Positions 26,859-36,037 of a stretch of 64,000 bases of DNA are shown one piece after another (position 1 is the first letter of the stretch; the number at the start of each line of letters is the position of its first letter). Under the pieces are notes generated by a model. The model was not told the DNA's origin and ran no database searches. It saw nothing but the letters and a program-made list of their open reading frames with translations. The translations under genes were made by a program, and so were the position numbers. The DNA is from Clostridia bacterium (GTDB lineage: Bacteria > Bacillota > Clostridia > Lachnospirales > Lachnospiraceae): contig CAJTEN010000012.1 in the NCBI GenBank assembly GCA_910575245.1, positions 62,001 to 126,000 of the forward strand, read 5' to 3'.

Positions 26859-27373
26859 CGACGCCCTCCTTTTTCCTGCCTGAGTGTCATTTCGCCGCGC
26901 AATGTTTCGCGTCCGCGTTTCAGGCGGGTTGCCACAGTGTTTTCCTTCATCTCCATATATGCCGCGATTTCTTTTACCTTCAGTCCATAGACATAATATA
27001 AGGTAAATATACTTCGGTCCTGTTCTCTGAGCGGCTCGATAAGTTCCCGGAATTCCCGCGTGCCGTCATCCGGCACCTGTCCTTCGAATTCGGACAGGTC
27101 ATCCACGGCAATTTGCCGTCTTTGCTTTCTGAGAATATCCTTACAGTGATTGATCAGGATGCGGATCATCCATGTTTTGAAATAGGCATCCTGACGCAGG
27201 GAGCCGACTTTTTCGTAGCAGGCCAGGACTGTCTCGGACATGGCGTCCGCTATATCTTCTTCGTCATGGAGAAATCCCCGGGCAACCTTATACATACTCA
27301 GTTTATTTTGTTCGATCAGCTCTATAAAGGCTTCGGCATCACCTCTCTTTGCCTTTTTTACAAGAAGTTCCAC
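26855..27373 (-). CDS. ECF-type RNA polymerase sigma factor
   Basis: A 172-residue sigma-70 family protein: region 2 with IADAMSETVLACYEKVGSLR and YFKTWMIRILINHCKD, region 4 with FTLYYVYGLKVKEIAAYMEM followed by KENTVATRLKRGRETLR. The frame extends to ATG 27406, but GTG 27373 has AAAGGAG at 8 bp and gives the standard N terminus VELLVKKAKRGDAEAF, so it is preferred. It is co-translated with the anti-sigma gene. Confidence 0.92.
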   Translation of the reverse strand: MELLVKKAKRGDAEAFIELIEQNKLSMYKVARGFLHDEEDIADAMSETVLACYEKVGSLRQDAYFKTWMIRILINHCKDILRKQRRQIAVDDLSEFEGQVPDDGTREFRELIEPLREQDRSIFTLYYVYGLKVKEIAAYMEMKENTVATRLKRGRETLRGEMTLRQEKGGRR

Positions 27374-27783
27374 CTTTGTATCTCCTTTCGTGGCCGGATT
27401 GGCCATATGTATTTTAAGATATCTTTATAAGCACCGATGTTTATTTTATCTTACATCCATTAGACAGACGAGAGCCTTATAAAATTGCATGGATTCAAAA
27501 TATTTTGCATAATAGGGAAGTTTTGGAAAAAACAGATGGTTTTTGTCGGGAAATAGAAATTCTTTACCAATAAATTTAAAAAATGAAAAAAGCGGCATAG
27601 ATTGAAAAAATCCCTAAAGTTTGGTAAGATAAAATGGTGCTGTAATAAGGAGATGGGGATAGCCCGGGTCATGAAACAGGGAATCCTGCAGACAGAACAG
27701 TAGGCTTATGGCACTGGCTATGTCAGAGAACAGAGTTACAAATAAATAGTTTTGCCGTATATGGCGGCGGAATGGAGAGGAAT
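27374..27783. other. 410-bp divergent intergenic region
   Basis: AT-rich region between the leftward sigma gene and the rightward LytM-like gene. A plausible housekeeping promoter for the rightward gene is at 27602-27630. No clear promoter for the sigma gene, no repeat-family copy and no small ORF with a ribosome site were seen. Confidence 0.5.
27602..27630 (+). promoter_or_regulatory. Candidate sigma-A promoter for the LytM/bactofilin genes
   Basis: TTGAAA (27602-27607), 17-bp spacer, TAAGAT (27625-27630), about 150 bp before the gene. Fair match to consensus; untested. Confidence 0.42.
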
Positions 27784-28539
27784 ATGGCACGGCAGAGACA
27801 TAAACGTAAAGAATCCTTTTCCGTACTTATTGTTCCCAATTCAGAGGGAAAGAGCAAACAGTTTCATATATCCCGCGGTACGGTTCAAATGATTCTCGGG
27901 ATACTGATTCTGGTCTTGCTGCTGGCTGCAGCAGCAATTGTTTGGGGTGTGGGCGATTTCGGAAAGCAGGAATCACTGCGCCGGGAGAGCGAAGAGCAGA
28001 AGAAACGTATCGAGGAACTGGAGACGGAGAGGGATAATCTGGTGAAAGAAAAGGATACGCTCTCGGCGGAAATAGAAGCGCTGCAGAGCGAGGCAGAAGC
28101 AAAAGAAGAGGCGGCAGGAGAAGAAGCGGAGGAAGAGAAAGAAGAGGCGGAAGCAGAGCCGGAAAGAGATAACTCTGTACCGCGGCAGTATCCTTATACC
28201 GGTATCAGTACGGTGTTATCCAATTACTCGGAGGAACAGCCGTATCTGTCACTCAACACCGCGGCAGCCGGCAATGTAGTAGCTACGGGTGACGGTATGG
28301 TGACGGCCGTCGATTCGGATGATACCTATGCGCATATTATCGAGATAGAGCATAATAACGGATATAAGACTCGTTATATGTGCCGTCAGGAGGCGCAGGT
28401 ACAGCTGCAGGTAGGTGCTCAGGTGCAGGCCGGGGATATTCTGATGACGGCCTTAACGGATGACACGCAGCTTGACTACCAGGTGGAATTCGAAGGAGAA
28501 TCGATCGATCCGCTTACGGTATTCGAGGCGAAGGGCTAA
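27784..28539 (+). CDS. M23/LytM-like membrane protein with degenerate active site
   Basis: A 251-residue protein: short basic N terminus, one membrane helix (MILGILILVLLLAAAAIVWG, about residues 38-58), a coiled-coil and Glu/Ala-rich stalk (about 65-125), then a LytM-type fold VVATGDGMVTAVDSDDTYAHIIEIEHNNGYKT (split: GDGMVTAVDSD, IIEIEHNNGYKTRY). The zinc ligands of active M23 enzymes are missing: the usual YAHL is YMCR and the usual HLHFEV is QLDYQVEF. It therefore probably regulates or scaffolds rather than cuts peptidoglycan. ATG 27784 follows GGAGAGG. The bactofilin gene follows 74 bp later, a known pairing. Confidence 0.82.
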   Translation: MARQRHKRKESFSVLIVPNSEGKSKQFHISRGTVQMILGILILVLLLAAAAIVWGVGDFGKQESLRRESEEQKKRIEELETERDNLVKEKDTLSAEIEALQSEAEAKEEAAGEEAEEEKEEAEAEPERDNSVPRQYPYTGISTVLSNYSEEQPYLSLNTAAAGNVVATGDGMVTAVDSDDTYAHIIEIEHNNGYKTRYMCRQEAQVQLQVGAQVQAGDILMTALTDDTQLDYQVEFEGESIDPLTVFEAKG

Positions 28540-28613
28540 AGAGGAGTAATATTCACGGTTGATATTTCGCTGTAAAGCGGGCCGTGAACAGTGATAAAAA
28601 GGAGGAGAAGGAA

Positions 28614-29054
28614 ATGCTGGGAAAGAGTAAAAGCAACAATGTGGAAACAGAAGCGAGAGTAAAGGTGAGCACTATACTCGGAGACGGTGCCGTATTCGAC
28701 GGTGACCTGAAAGCGCCGGAGGCAATCAGGATAGACGGTACCATAAACGGTAACTGTACCTGCGAGAAGGAAGTCGTGATCGGCAAGAACGGACATCTCA
28801 AAGGAAATATTTCGGCACAGAATGTGGTTATTTCCGGACGGGTTGAGGGAGATATCAATGCGATGGGTAAGCTGGAACTTCTTTCAACCGGTAAGCTGGT
28901 GGGAAATATTTCCGCAAGGTCGCTTGTTATTGATGAGGATGCATTCTTCGACGGCAGATGTACCATGACTGCGACTCAGGATTCCGCGAAAAAGAGTATC
29001 GGCACCCAAAGCCAGACGGAAACAGCGGGCAGCAGTGAGACGCAGAAGAAATAA
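28614..29054 (+). CDS. Bactofilin (polymer-forming cytoskeletal protein)
   Basis: A 146-residue protein with the bactofilin beta-helix: regularly spaced Gly/hydrophobic rungs such as GDGAVFDGDLKAPEAIRIDG, then TINGNC, EVVIGKNGHLKGNISAQ, VVISGRVEGDIN and VGNISARSLVID. Short polar tails flank the core, as usual. ATG 28614 follows AAGGAGGAGAAGG; the upstream frame to 28584 has no ribosome site. Bactofilins polymerise without nucleotide on the membrane and often localise a neighbouring M23 protein, which fits the gene just upstream. Confidence 0.93.
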   Translation: MLGKSKSNNVETEARVKVSTILGDGAVFDGDLKAPEAIRIDGTINGNCTCEKEVVIGKNGHLKGNISAQNVVISGRVEGDINAMGKLELLSTGKLVGNISARSLVIDEDAFFDGRCTMTATQDSAKKSIGTQSQTETAGSSETQKK

Positions 29055-29092
29055 TCTGCTGTGACAATATAGGAATCTTATAGGTTGTAAAA

Positions 29093-29130
29093 GAAAAAGG
29101 CGGGAATTGAAACGCCTTTTTCGCTTTTAT
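29093..29130 (+). terminator. Intrinsic terminator after bactofilin
   Basis: Stem GAAAAAGGCG (29093-29102) / CGCCTTTTTC (29113-29122), 10-nt loop, then GCTTTTATGG. Confidence 0.82.
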
Positions 29131-29270
29131 GGCAAAAAAATGTGAATGGTATTCAATTTTTTTCACCGAAAGTTAATTTCTGTTCAATTGTGTAAGGGAT
29201 AACCGCCTGCTATGATAAATGTACAGACCGGTTTGATGACGAGTGAAACAGCAGAGAGGAGATTTATGAT

Positions 29271-30314
29271 ATGCAGATTGGACAGGTAATCAGAAAATAT
29301 CGGAAGAGTAAGGATATGACGCAGGAGGAAATGGCGAACCGGCTGGGGGTGACTGCTCCTGCGGTCAATAAGTGGGAGAATGGCAATTCCATGCCGGATA
29401 TCACGCTGCTTTCGCCGATTGCGCGTCTGCTTGGGATTTCACTGGATACCTTGTTGGCTTTCCAGGGGGATCTGACGGATAATGAGGTCAATGAACTGAT
29501 CAGGACGCTTAGCCAGAAGCTTAAGGCAGAGGACTTCGACGAGACTTTCCGATGGGCACGGGAACAGATGGAGCAATATCCGAATTGTGAACAGCTGCTT
29601 CTGTATATGACGATTGTCCTGAGAGGGGCGTGCATTGAGAAGAGGATTGCTGACAAACAGTGTGAGGAGTATCTTCTTGCCATCAATGAGAGGCTCCTTG
29701 CCAGTCATGAAGAGAAGATCAGAACGAGCGCGGCAGATGCCCTTTATGGGTTCTATATCGGGAAAGAACAGTATGATAAGGCGGAAAAATATCTGGAGTA
29801 CTTTTCACCGCAGAGTCCGGAGAGAAAGCGGAAGCAGGCATTTCTCTATGCGCATTCGAACCGGAGGACGGAAGCGTACCGGACTTATGAAGAACTGTTG
29901 TATTCCGAATTCAATATGCTGCACAGTACTTTTTACGGCATGTTTGCAATGTATGTAGAGGAACAGAACCTGGAGATGGCGGAATATCTGGAAGAAAGAA
30001 TGCTGCTGCTGATCAGGGCATTTGAGATGGGGCAGTATCATGAAGCTTCTGACAGTCTGGATCTTATGACGGCGAAGAAGGATACGGCAGGAACGCTCAG
30101 GTGCGCCAGGCAGTTGGTTGAAAGTATTGGACAGTTCGGTTCGTGGTGTGATGTGCCGTTGTATAAGCATATGACATTCAAAGAGATTTCCGATGAATTT
30201 ATAGAGAAGATGGGAGAAACCGTGCGTGATTTCTTCGGGGACGAGAAGCTCTTCGGGTATATGAAGGGAAACGAAGACTGGGAAGCTCTGCGGAATCAGT
30301 GGAAAAGGGAGTGA
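29271..30314 (+). CDS. XRE-family regulator with TPR-like C-terminal region
   Basis: A 347-residue protein. Residues ~5-60 are an HTH_3 domain (IRKYRKSKDMTQEEMANRLG then VTAPAVNKWENGNSMPDITLL). The remaining ~280 residues are all-helical with repeated aromatic/alanine helix pairs (AADALYGFYIGKEQYDKAEKY), in keeping with TPR-type signal-sensing regulators. ATG 29271 follows GAGGAGATTTATGAT. No obvious target or partner; the downstream glycosylase gene overlaps or nearly abuts it and may be co-transcribed. Confidence 0.85.
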   Translation: MQIGQVIRKYRKSKDMTQEEMANRLGVTAPAVNKWENGNSMPDITLLSPIARLLGISLDTLLAFQGDLTDNEVNELIRTLSQKLKAEDFDETFRWAREQMEQYPNCEQLLLYMTIVLRGACIEKRIADKQCEEYLLAINERLLASHEEKIRTSAADALYGFYIGKEQYDKAEKYLEYFSPQSPERKRKQAFLYAHSNRRTEAYRTYEELLYSEFNMLHSTFYGMFAMYVEEQNLEMAEYLEERMLLLIRAFEMGQYHEASDSLDLMTAKKDTAGTLRCARQLVESIGQFGSWCDVPLYKHMTFKEISDEFIEKMGETVRDFFGDEKLFGYMKGNEDWEALRNQWKRE

Positions 30315-30349
30315 ACTGCACACGCCGTCAGACGATGAAGGAAAGGGGA

Positions 30350-30886
30350 ATGCTGCCATGGGAAGAAGCATGGGCAGCGATGACGAATATGGTACACACG
30401 ATTGATCCTGTATATAATGAAGACTCGGAAATTCTGATCCTGGGGAGTTTTCCCTCAGTGAAATCGCGAGAACAGCAGTTTTTCTACGGACATAAGCAGA
30501 ACCGTTTCTGGCGTGTCCTGGCACAGGTGCTTGGATGTGAGGAGCCGGAGGGGATTGCGCAGAAGAAGGCCATGCTGCTTGCGCACCATATCGCGGTGTG
30601 GGATGTGATCGCCAGCTGTGAGATTACGGGCTCTTCCGATGCCAGCATCCGGAACGTGGAGCCGAATAACCTGTCGCGGATCTTGTCCGCCGCGGACATT
30701 CGGGCGATCTACACGAACGGAAGCAAAGCCCATCAGCTGTACCGGAAGTATATTTATCCGGTGAACGGGCGGGAAGCATGTCTCCTGCCCTCTACCAGCC
30801 CGGCGAATGCGGGATATTCACTGGAAAGGCTGGTGAGCGCGTGGAGCGTGATACGAAAAGACGGATCCCCGGAATGCGAATCATAA
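30350..30886 (+). CDS. DNA-deoxyinosine glycosylase, uracil-DNA glycosylase superfamily
   Basis: The core starts MVHTIDPVYNEDSEILILGSF, continues PSVKSREQQFFYGHKQNRFW and has ICTNGSKAH-like YTNGSKAHQLYRKY and LPSTSPANAGYS, the signature set of the hypoxanthine/deoxyinosine glycosylase group of the UDG superfamily (base-excision repair of deaminated adenine). Start choice is uncertain: ATG 30350 follows AAGGAAAGGGGA and gives 178 residues; ATG 30389 gives the family-typical N terminus but lacks a site; the frame is open from within the previous gene. Confidence 0.87.
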   Translation: MLPWEEAWAAMTNMVHTIDPVYNEDSEILILGSFPSVKSREQQFFYGHKQNRFWRVLAQVLGCEEPEGIAQKKAMLLAHHIAVWDVIASCEITGSSDASIRNVEPNNLSRILSAADIRAIYTNGSKAHQLYRKYIYPVNGREACLLPSTSPANAGYSLERLVSAWSVIRKDGSPECES

Positions 30887-30915
30887 CAGCCCCAAATGAG
30901 TCGTATGCCGGATCA

Positions 30916-32412
30916 TCAATGGGCAAGTCTGCGGGCCTTGCGGCTCTCCCGCCACACGGTCTTCTTGTAGGCGAACAGATCTCTCCAGATCGTCGGGTGG
31001 AACAGGAGCAAAAGCGGGAAAAGTTCCAGGCGTCCGGCAAGCATGTCAAAGATAAGGACATACTTGGAGAAATCCGAGAAAAATCCGAAATTGCCCGTAG
31101 GACCTACAAGTTCCAGGCCGGGACCGATGTTGTTGATCGTAGCGGCAACGGCCGTAAAGGTGGTAGTCAGGTCTGTATCTTCGAAGGAAACCAGGAATAC
31201 GGACACCACAAACAGAACAATGAAGGTGATCATATAAACATTGATCGAACGGATGACGTCATGGTCGATCGGTTTGTCATCCATTTTGATTTTCTTGATG
31301 CTCTTCGGGTGAATATAGGAGACGAACTCCTTGCGCATCGTTTTAAACAGGACAACGAACCGTGAAACTTTGATGCCGCCGCCGGTACTTCCGGCACAGG
31401 CTCCGATGAACATCAGAAGAACCAGTATCACCTTACAGTTTTCCGGCCACAGATTGAAATCGGCAGTGGAGAATCCGGTAGTCGTGATGATGGAGGCAAC
31501 CTGAAAGGCAGATTGTGTCAATGCATCGAATACGCCCGCACAGGTATCCAGAATGTTAAAGGTAATCACCAGGACAGCAGCGAGGATGATCAGCAGATAA
31601 TACCGTACTTCCTCAAAATGAAGCACCTTCTTAATATGTCCGAATAAAATCAGACAGTAGGCATTGAAGTTAACGCCGAACAGGACCATGAATATGGTGG
31701 TGACCCATTGCAGGTAAGGTGAGTAACCGGCTATACTGTCGTTTCGAATACCGAATCCGCCGGTTCCGGCCGTGCCCAGGCTGGTGCATACGGCATGGAA
31801 GAGCGGCATCCTTCCGAGTAACAGAAGAACGATTTCGGCTACGGTCATGCCGAAGTATATCATGTAAAGGATTCTTACGGTATCTTTCATTTTGGGGACA
31901 AGCTTGCCGACGGAGGGGCCGGGACTTTCCGCACGCATCAGGTTGATGTTGGATCCGCCGCTCATGGGAACGATCGCCAACAGGAAGACCAGGACGCCCA
32001 TACCGCCGATCCAGTGTGTAAAGCTGCGCCAGAATAAGGAACAGTGGGAGAGTGTCTCCACGTCACTTAAGATGCTTGCGCCGGTGGTGGTAAAACCTGA
32101 AACCGTCTCAAACAATGCGTCCGTATAAGATGGAATCTCTCCTGTAAAATAAAAAGGCAGAGCGCCGAAGACACACAGGAATATCCAGCTTAAGGAAGTG
32201 GCGATACAGCCTTCCTTCAGATAGAAAACGCTGTTCTTCGGCTTCCGCAGGCTCATCAATACTCCCAGCACCAGACATATTCCAGCTACCGGCAGATACC
32301 ACAGCCCTTCTTTTTCACGGTAGATCAGCGCCACCAGGCAGGGAAGCAGCATCAGGACTGCTTCAGTCTTTAATATACATCCCAATATATATCGAATAAT
32401 TGAACTGTTCAT
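30916..32412 (-). CDS. trkH: Trk/Ktr-type potassium channel subunit TrkH
   Basis: A 498-residue membrane protein with the four TrkH pore loops: SGFTTTGAS, TAGTGGFG, TTGFSTADF and GACAGSTGGGIKVSR, each with its selectivity-filter glycine. It is the K+-translocating subunit. The gene lies 22 bp downstream of trkA on the same strand, so the two form an operon. The C-terminal basic tail (KKTVWRESRKARRLAH) is cytoplasmic. It is convergent with the glycosylase gene. Confidence 0.95.
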   Translation of the reverse strand: MNSSIIRYILGCILKTEAVLMLLPCLVALIYREKEGLWYLPVAGICLVLGVLMSLRKPKNSVFYLKEGCIATSLSWIFLCVFGALPFYFTGEIPSYTDALFETVSGFTTTGASILSDVETLSHCSLFWRSFTHWIGGMGVLVFLLAIVPMSGGSNINLMRAESPGPSVGKLVPKMKDTVRILYMIYFGMTVAEIVLLLLGRMPLFHAVCTSLGTAGTGGFGIRNDSIAGYSPYLQWVTTIFMVLFGVNFNAYCLILFGHIKKVLHFEEVRYYLLIILAAVLVITFNILDTCAGVFDALTQSAFQVASIITTTGFSTADFNLWPENCKVILVLLMFIGACAGSTGGGIKVSRFVVLFKTMRKEFVSYIHPKSIKKIKMDDKPIDHDVIRSINVYMITFIVLFVVSVFLVSFEDTDLTTTFTAVAATINNIGPGLELVGPTGNFGFFSDFSKYVLIFDMLAGRLELFPLLLLFHPTIWRDLFAYKKTVWRESRKARRLAH

Positions 32413-32434
32413 GATCAGCCTCAGCTTTCCCGGT

Positions 32435-33838
32435 TTAGTTTAGTATATCCTGCAGCACTTTGAATCCCGTATGGGTCGTTACGACCATGACCGTGTCGCC
32501 GACCTGGATGGAATCCTGACCGCTGGGGATGATGATAGAGCCGTTTCGGTTGATAAAGGAAACCAATAATCCCTTTTTCAGGGAAAGCTGTGCGAGTGGG
32601 ACATTAGTCACTGCGGATTCGCTTTTCACACGGAATTCTATTGCTTCCACGCGAAAATCAAACATATGGTAAAGGGTTTCTATGTTGTTGCTGTTCATAG
32701 AAGCTTTCTTGGCACGGACATAAGCGACGATTGCCTCAGAAGCAATATATCTGGGATAAATTACGCTGTCCATATTAAGCCCGTTCAGGACACCCTTATA
32801 GTTGGTGCGGTTGATCTTGGTGATGACCTTGGCCTGGGATACGTGCCTGGCGTGCAGCGTCAGGAGGATATTCTCTTCGTCGATGCCCGTCAGCGGGACG
32901 AAGGACTCCACATATTCGATGCCCTCTTCTCTAAGCAGCTCCTCATTAGTGCCGTCCCCGTTGATGATAACGGCTTTGGGAAGCAGGATACTCAACTCTT
33001 CGCAGCGCTTCGGATTACTGTCGATGATCTTGACGGTGATTCCCATGTGAAGAAGCTGGGAGGCCAGGTAATAAGAGGACTTGCCGCCGCCGATGATCAT
33101 GGTGTTCTTAACGGCATGGGTCTTGAACCCGATTTTTTCCAGAAAAGATTTCGCATCCCTTCTGGTAGCGACGAAGGAGATACAGTCCCCCTTCAGAATA
33201 CGGAAATTACCGGAAGGAATATAGATTTCGCTGTCCCGTTCTACGGCACAGATCAGGATATTGTCGGCAATATTCTTGCCCACGGTCTTGCCGAGGTCCA
33301 TAACCGTCATGCCGTCTAACAGATTGCCTTCGGGGACTTTGAATTTGATCATCTCCGCCTGACCATGGGCAAAAGTGTCTACTTCCAGTGCGGTCGGCAG
33401 ATAGAGGATACGGGCCATCTCGCGGGATGCTTCCAGTTCGGGATTGATGATCATGGCAAGGCCCAGCTTCTCTCGCAGATAATTGGCTTCCTTGCTGTAG
33501 TCCGGTGTGCGGACTCTGGCGATAGCGGCACAGTTGCCGACACGCTTGGCGACTGTACAGCACAGAAGGTTCAGTTCGTCCGAATCCGTTACGGCGACAA
33601 TCAGGTCGGTATGGTCAATGTCAGCTTCCTTCTGGACGCTGTAGCTGGCGCCGTTTCCGACTACGCCCATGACATCATAGAGATTTGTTAATTCCTGGAT
33701 TTTGTGTTGATTCTTATCGATAAGAGTGATATTGTGGCCTTCTTTGATCAGCTGGGCGATCAGTGTCTGACCGACCTTGCCGCAGCCGACGATGATAATC
33801 TGTAATCCCTGTTCGGAGGGTTTCTTTTGCTTAAACAT
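32435..33838 (-). CDS. trkA: Trk potassium uptake regulatory subunit TrkA
   Basis: A 467-residue cytoplasmic protein with two RCK repeats, each a NAD-binding Rossmann fold (IIIVGCGKVGQTL near residue 12; TMIIGGGKSSYYLA near residue 225) followed by a TrkA_C domain. ATG 33838 is preceded by GGAG at 5 bp; a longer frame to 33859 is less likely. It gates TrkH in response to nucleotides. Duplicate RCK architecture is the usual TrkA form. Confidence 0.95.
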   Translation of the reverse strand: MFKQKKPSEQGLQIIIVGCGKVGQTLIAQLIKEGHNITLIDKNQHKIQELTNLYDVMGVVGNGASYSVQKEADIDHTDLIVAVTDSDELNLLCCTVAKRVGNCAAIARVRTPDYSKEANYLREKLGLAMIINPELEASREMARILYLPTALEVDTFAHGQAEMIKFKVPEGNLLDGMTVMDLGKTVGKNIADNILICAVERDSEIYIPSGNFRILKGDCISFVATRRDAKSFLEKIGFKTHAVKNTMIIGGGKSSYYLASQLLHMGITVKIIDSNPKRCEELSILLPKAVIINGDGTNEELLREEGIEYVESFVPLTGIDEENILLTLHARHVSQAKVITKINRTNYKGVLNGLNMDSVIYPRYIASEAIVAYVRAKKASMNSNNIETLYHMFDFRVEAIEFRVKSESAVTNVPLAQLSLKKGLLVSFINRNGSIIIPSGQDSIQVGDTVMVVTTHTGFKVLQDILN

Positions 33839-34188
33839 TCTGTCTCCATTCCGAAACACCGGATATATATAGTTGATATGTGTTTCGGGCAGCCGTTCCG
33901 GCAGTCTTGTTCATAGCCTGGTCCTTTCATAACGGCGTTCATGAACTGCAGGAATCCTGTTACTGAACCGGTATCGGCATACGCCATATATATAACACCT
34001 TGCAGTGAAAAAATCAATAGACTTTTTGCATAATTAAGGCATTCTTAAGATGGTAATATTTGATAGAAAATCGCATGTGGAAGAATGCCCTGCTTGTCAT
34101 ATGCCTACGCTGAAAAAACAAAAGCAAATTGCCACCATACCGGTGGCAACGAAAAAGAAAAAGCATGTTACAATGGAAAGACAAGGAG
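33839..34188. other. 350-bp intergenic region
   Basis: It contains the minus-strand terminator of the kinase gene (34129-34149) and presumably the trkA promoter near 33900-34030. No repeat-family copy and no supported small gene. Confidence 0.5.
34115..34149 (-). terminator. Intrinsic terminator of the kinase gene
   Basis: Stem TTGCCACC/GGTGGCAA (34129-34136 and 34142-34149), 5-nt loop; on the minus strand it is followed by a U-rich run (TTTGCTTTTGTTTTTT). Confidence 0.82.
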
Positions 34189-35262
34189 TCAAAAGAGGGA
34201 TTCCAACAGAACCAGTGCAAAAAACAGCAAGAATACTACTGTGAAATTTAAAATCAACACACCTAAGTAACGTATAAGTCGATGTTTATTCGCGCATAAG
34301 GGAATGAATTGGTGTACATTGCGGTAGTTAAAACTGCAAAAGACAATGGAAAGCATCATGAATAAAACGGTGATTCTTTCCAACCAAAGGTGGAAAACAG
34401 TTGCATCCTTTACCTCCATTGTCAGACAGAGCCAAAAGATAAATAAGTATATGGCGGAGGCAGTCAGCATTTTCCACGGGGTTTTTGTTCTGAAACCGGG
34501 AGGAATAAGAGTTTGCCATGTGGCAAACACGGTGGTGTGCTCCGGTTTTTCTTCGGTGCGGTCCTGCAGTTTTTCAATTTCGGTTTTCAACTCCTGTACA
34601 GTTTCCGGCCTGTCAGACGGATTCATCTCGGTACATTTACTGATGATGGCATCAAATATATTTGTCGCGGCAGGCAAAGCAAGGGAAAGTTTCTTTAATA
34701 AAATGCCCAAAGCATAGATATCGGTCTGGGGAGTGGAAAAACCAAATCCATACTGTTCAGGGGCGGCATAGCCTTTTGTACCAAGCAGTACGGTATCACG
34801 GTCAGCATTATCAGTTAAGTACTTTGCTGCGTTAAAGTCAATTAAGACAACGTGGTTATAGGGTGTAATAATTATGTTTGAAGGTTTAATATCTCTGTGG
34901 ATAATGGGAGGGTTGAGAGTATGCAGTTTTTCCAGTATGTCGCACAGTTCTCCCATAAACCGGACAATTAAATCAAATGTAAGTGTCCGGTCATCAATCA
35001 TTTCCAGCAGCGATACACCGGAAATAAATTCTTCAATCAGTATGAGTTGTCCGTTATCTTCATATACGTTATATAGCCTGGGAATGCCGGTTATATGGTG
35101 TTCCATCAAATATTCGTATATATGCGGATTGTATATATCCAAAATCTTCTTGATGTATATTTTTTCGCTTTCCCGGTGCTGAACCAAATATATTTTATGC
35201 GGACTGTTTATGGTTGCAATGGTATTGTAGTATGAAATTTCAAGACGGCCGACATAATCCAT
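34189..35262 (-). CDS. Membrane-anchored Ser/Thr protein kinase-like protein
   Basis: A 357-residue Hanks-type kinase. Catalytic loop IHRDIKPSNI (residues 121-130), metal motif DFN (142-144, usually DFG), activation/P+1 segment GTKGYAAPEQYG (161-172). The N-lobe lacks a recognisable glycine-rich loop; YIKKIL (36-41) probably supplies the ATP lysine. After ~residue 265 come three membrane helices ending LLFFALVLLESLF. ATG 35262 follows AAAGGAATGATAGC; the frame is open to 35295. It diverges from a small gene 54 bp away. Targets are unknown. Confidence 0.87.
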   Translation of the reverse strand: MDYVGRLEISYYNTIATINSPHKIYLVQHRESEKIYIKKILDIYNPHIYEYLMEHHITGIPRLYNVYEDNGQLILIEEFISGVSLLEMIDDRTLTFDLIVRFMGELCDILEKLHTLNPPIIHRDIKPSNIIITPYNHVVLIDFNAAKYLTDNADRDTVLLGTKGYAAPEQYGFGFSTPQTDIYALGILLKKLSLALPAATNIFDAIISKCTEMNPSDRPETVQELKTEIEKLQDRTEEKPEHTTVFATWQTLIPPGFRTKTPWKMLTASAIYLFIFWLCLTMEVKDATVFHLWLERITVLFMMLSIVFCSFNYRNVHQFIPLCANKHRLIRYLGVLILNFTVVFLLFFALVLLESLF

Positions 35263-35316
35263 GCTATCATTCCTTTCAGAGATTTGTTGATACATTATAT
35301 CAGATGGGAGAAACTT

Positions 35317-35772
35317 ATGGGAGAGAAAAATACAGATGATTTAGAAAAAGTGCTGCAAGGCACGCATATAAAGAATTTTGATGCTTATTGCAGGGAAAAT
35401 GCAGGGTGCTTGATTGAGGGAGATTTTACTGTGTATATGAAAAACATTTTCAGCGAAAAGAAGCTCACGCAGCAGCTTGTATTTTTGCGGGCGGATGTCC
35501 CGGAAAGATATGGTTATAAGCTGCTGTCCGGAGAAAAAAGAACAAGGCAGAGAGATGTCATTCTGAGGATATGTTATGCGGCCGAAATGTCTTTGGCACA
35601 AACACAGCGGGCGTTGAAGAAATATGAGATGCCGGAATTGTATGCGAAACTGCCAAGGGATGCCCTGCTGATGATTATATTCAACGAACGTCCGGGAGAT
35701 ATCATCGAAGTCAATGAAATACTCAAAGAGCATGGAATGGATCCATTGAGGACAAGCGGCTTACAGAGCTGA
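35317..35772 (+). CDS. Helical HTH-like protein divergent from the kinase
   Basis: A 151-residue soluble protein. Residues ~48-105 (LTQQLVFLRADVPERYGYKL then SGEKRTRQRDVILRICYAAE) resemble a xenobiotic-response-type helix-turn-helix in which GYKLLSGEKRTRQRD matches the recognition helix and following loop. The C-terminal helices end VNEILKEHGMDPL. ATG 35317 follows GGGAG. Shared divergent promoter space with the kinase suggests it could be the kinase's regulator or substrate; this is inference. No family name is offered. Confidence 0.7.
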   Translation: MGEKNTDDLEKVLQGTHIKNFDAYCRENAGCLIEGDFTVYMKNIFSEKKLTQQLVFLRADVPERYGYKLLSGEKRTRQRDVILRICYAAEMSLAQTQRALKKYEMPELYAKLPRDALLMIIFNERPGDIIEVNEILKEHGMDPLRTSGLQS

Positions 35773-35976
35773 CAGAAAATATGCACAGTGTATCATTGGT
35801 AATACTGTGGCAAGTATGTGGAAGGTCTTTTGTGTGGCTTTCCCCCTCTCAGCAGTAATGGAAATGGTGAATTTCTGGATGAGATAATTGCCGTATGTAT
35901 TATATATATAGTAAGCGACATAACAAATCTCTGTTTCCGTCTCCTGCCAAAGCCATATACGGAAGCTTTTGCAGGG

Positions 35977-36010
35977 CCGAAAACGAAATGTTTAATGTCG
36001 TTAACTATAA
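35977..36010. repeat. Family C repeat, copy 2
   Basis: CCGAAAACGA, an 11-nt spacer AATGTTTAATG, then TCGTTAACTATAA. It lies 28 bp before the lipoprotein start, so it could double as promoter sequence (TATAAA). Confidence 0.55.
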
Positions 36011-36037
36011 AATTTATTCAAGGGAGGGATTTTTTAG

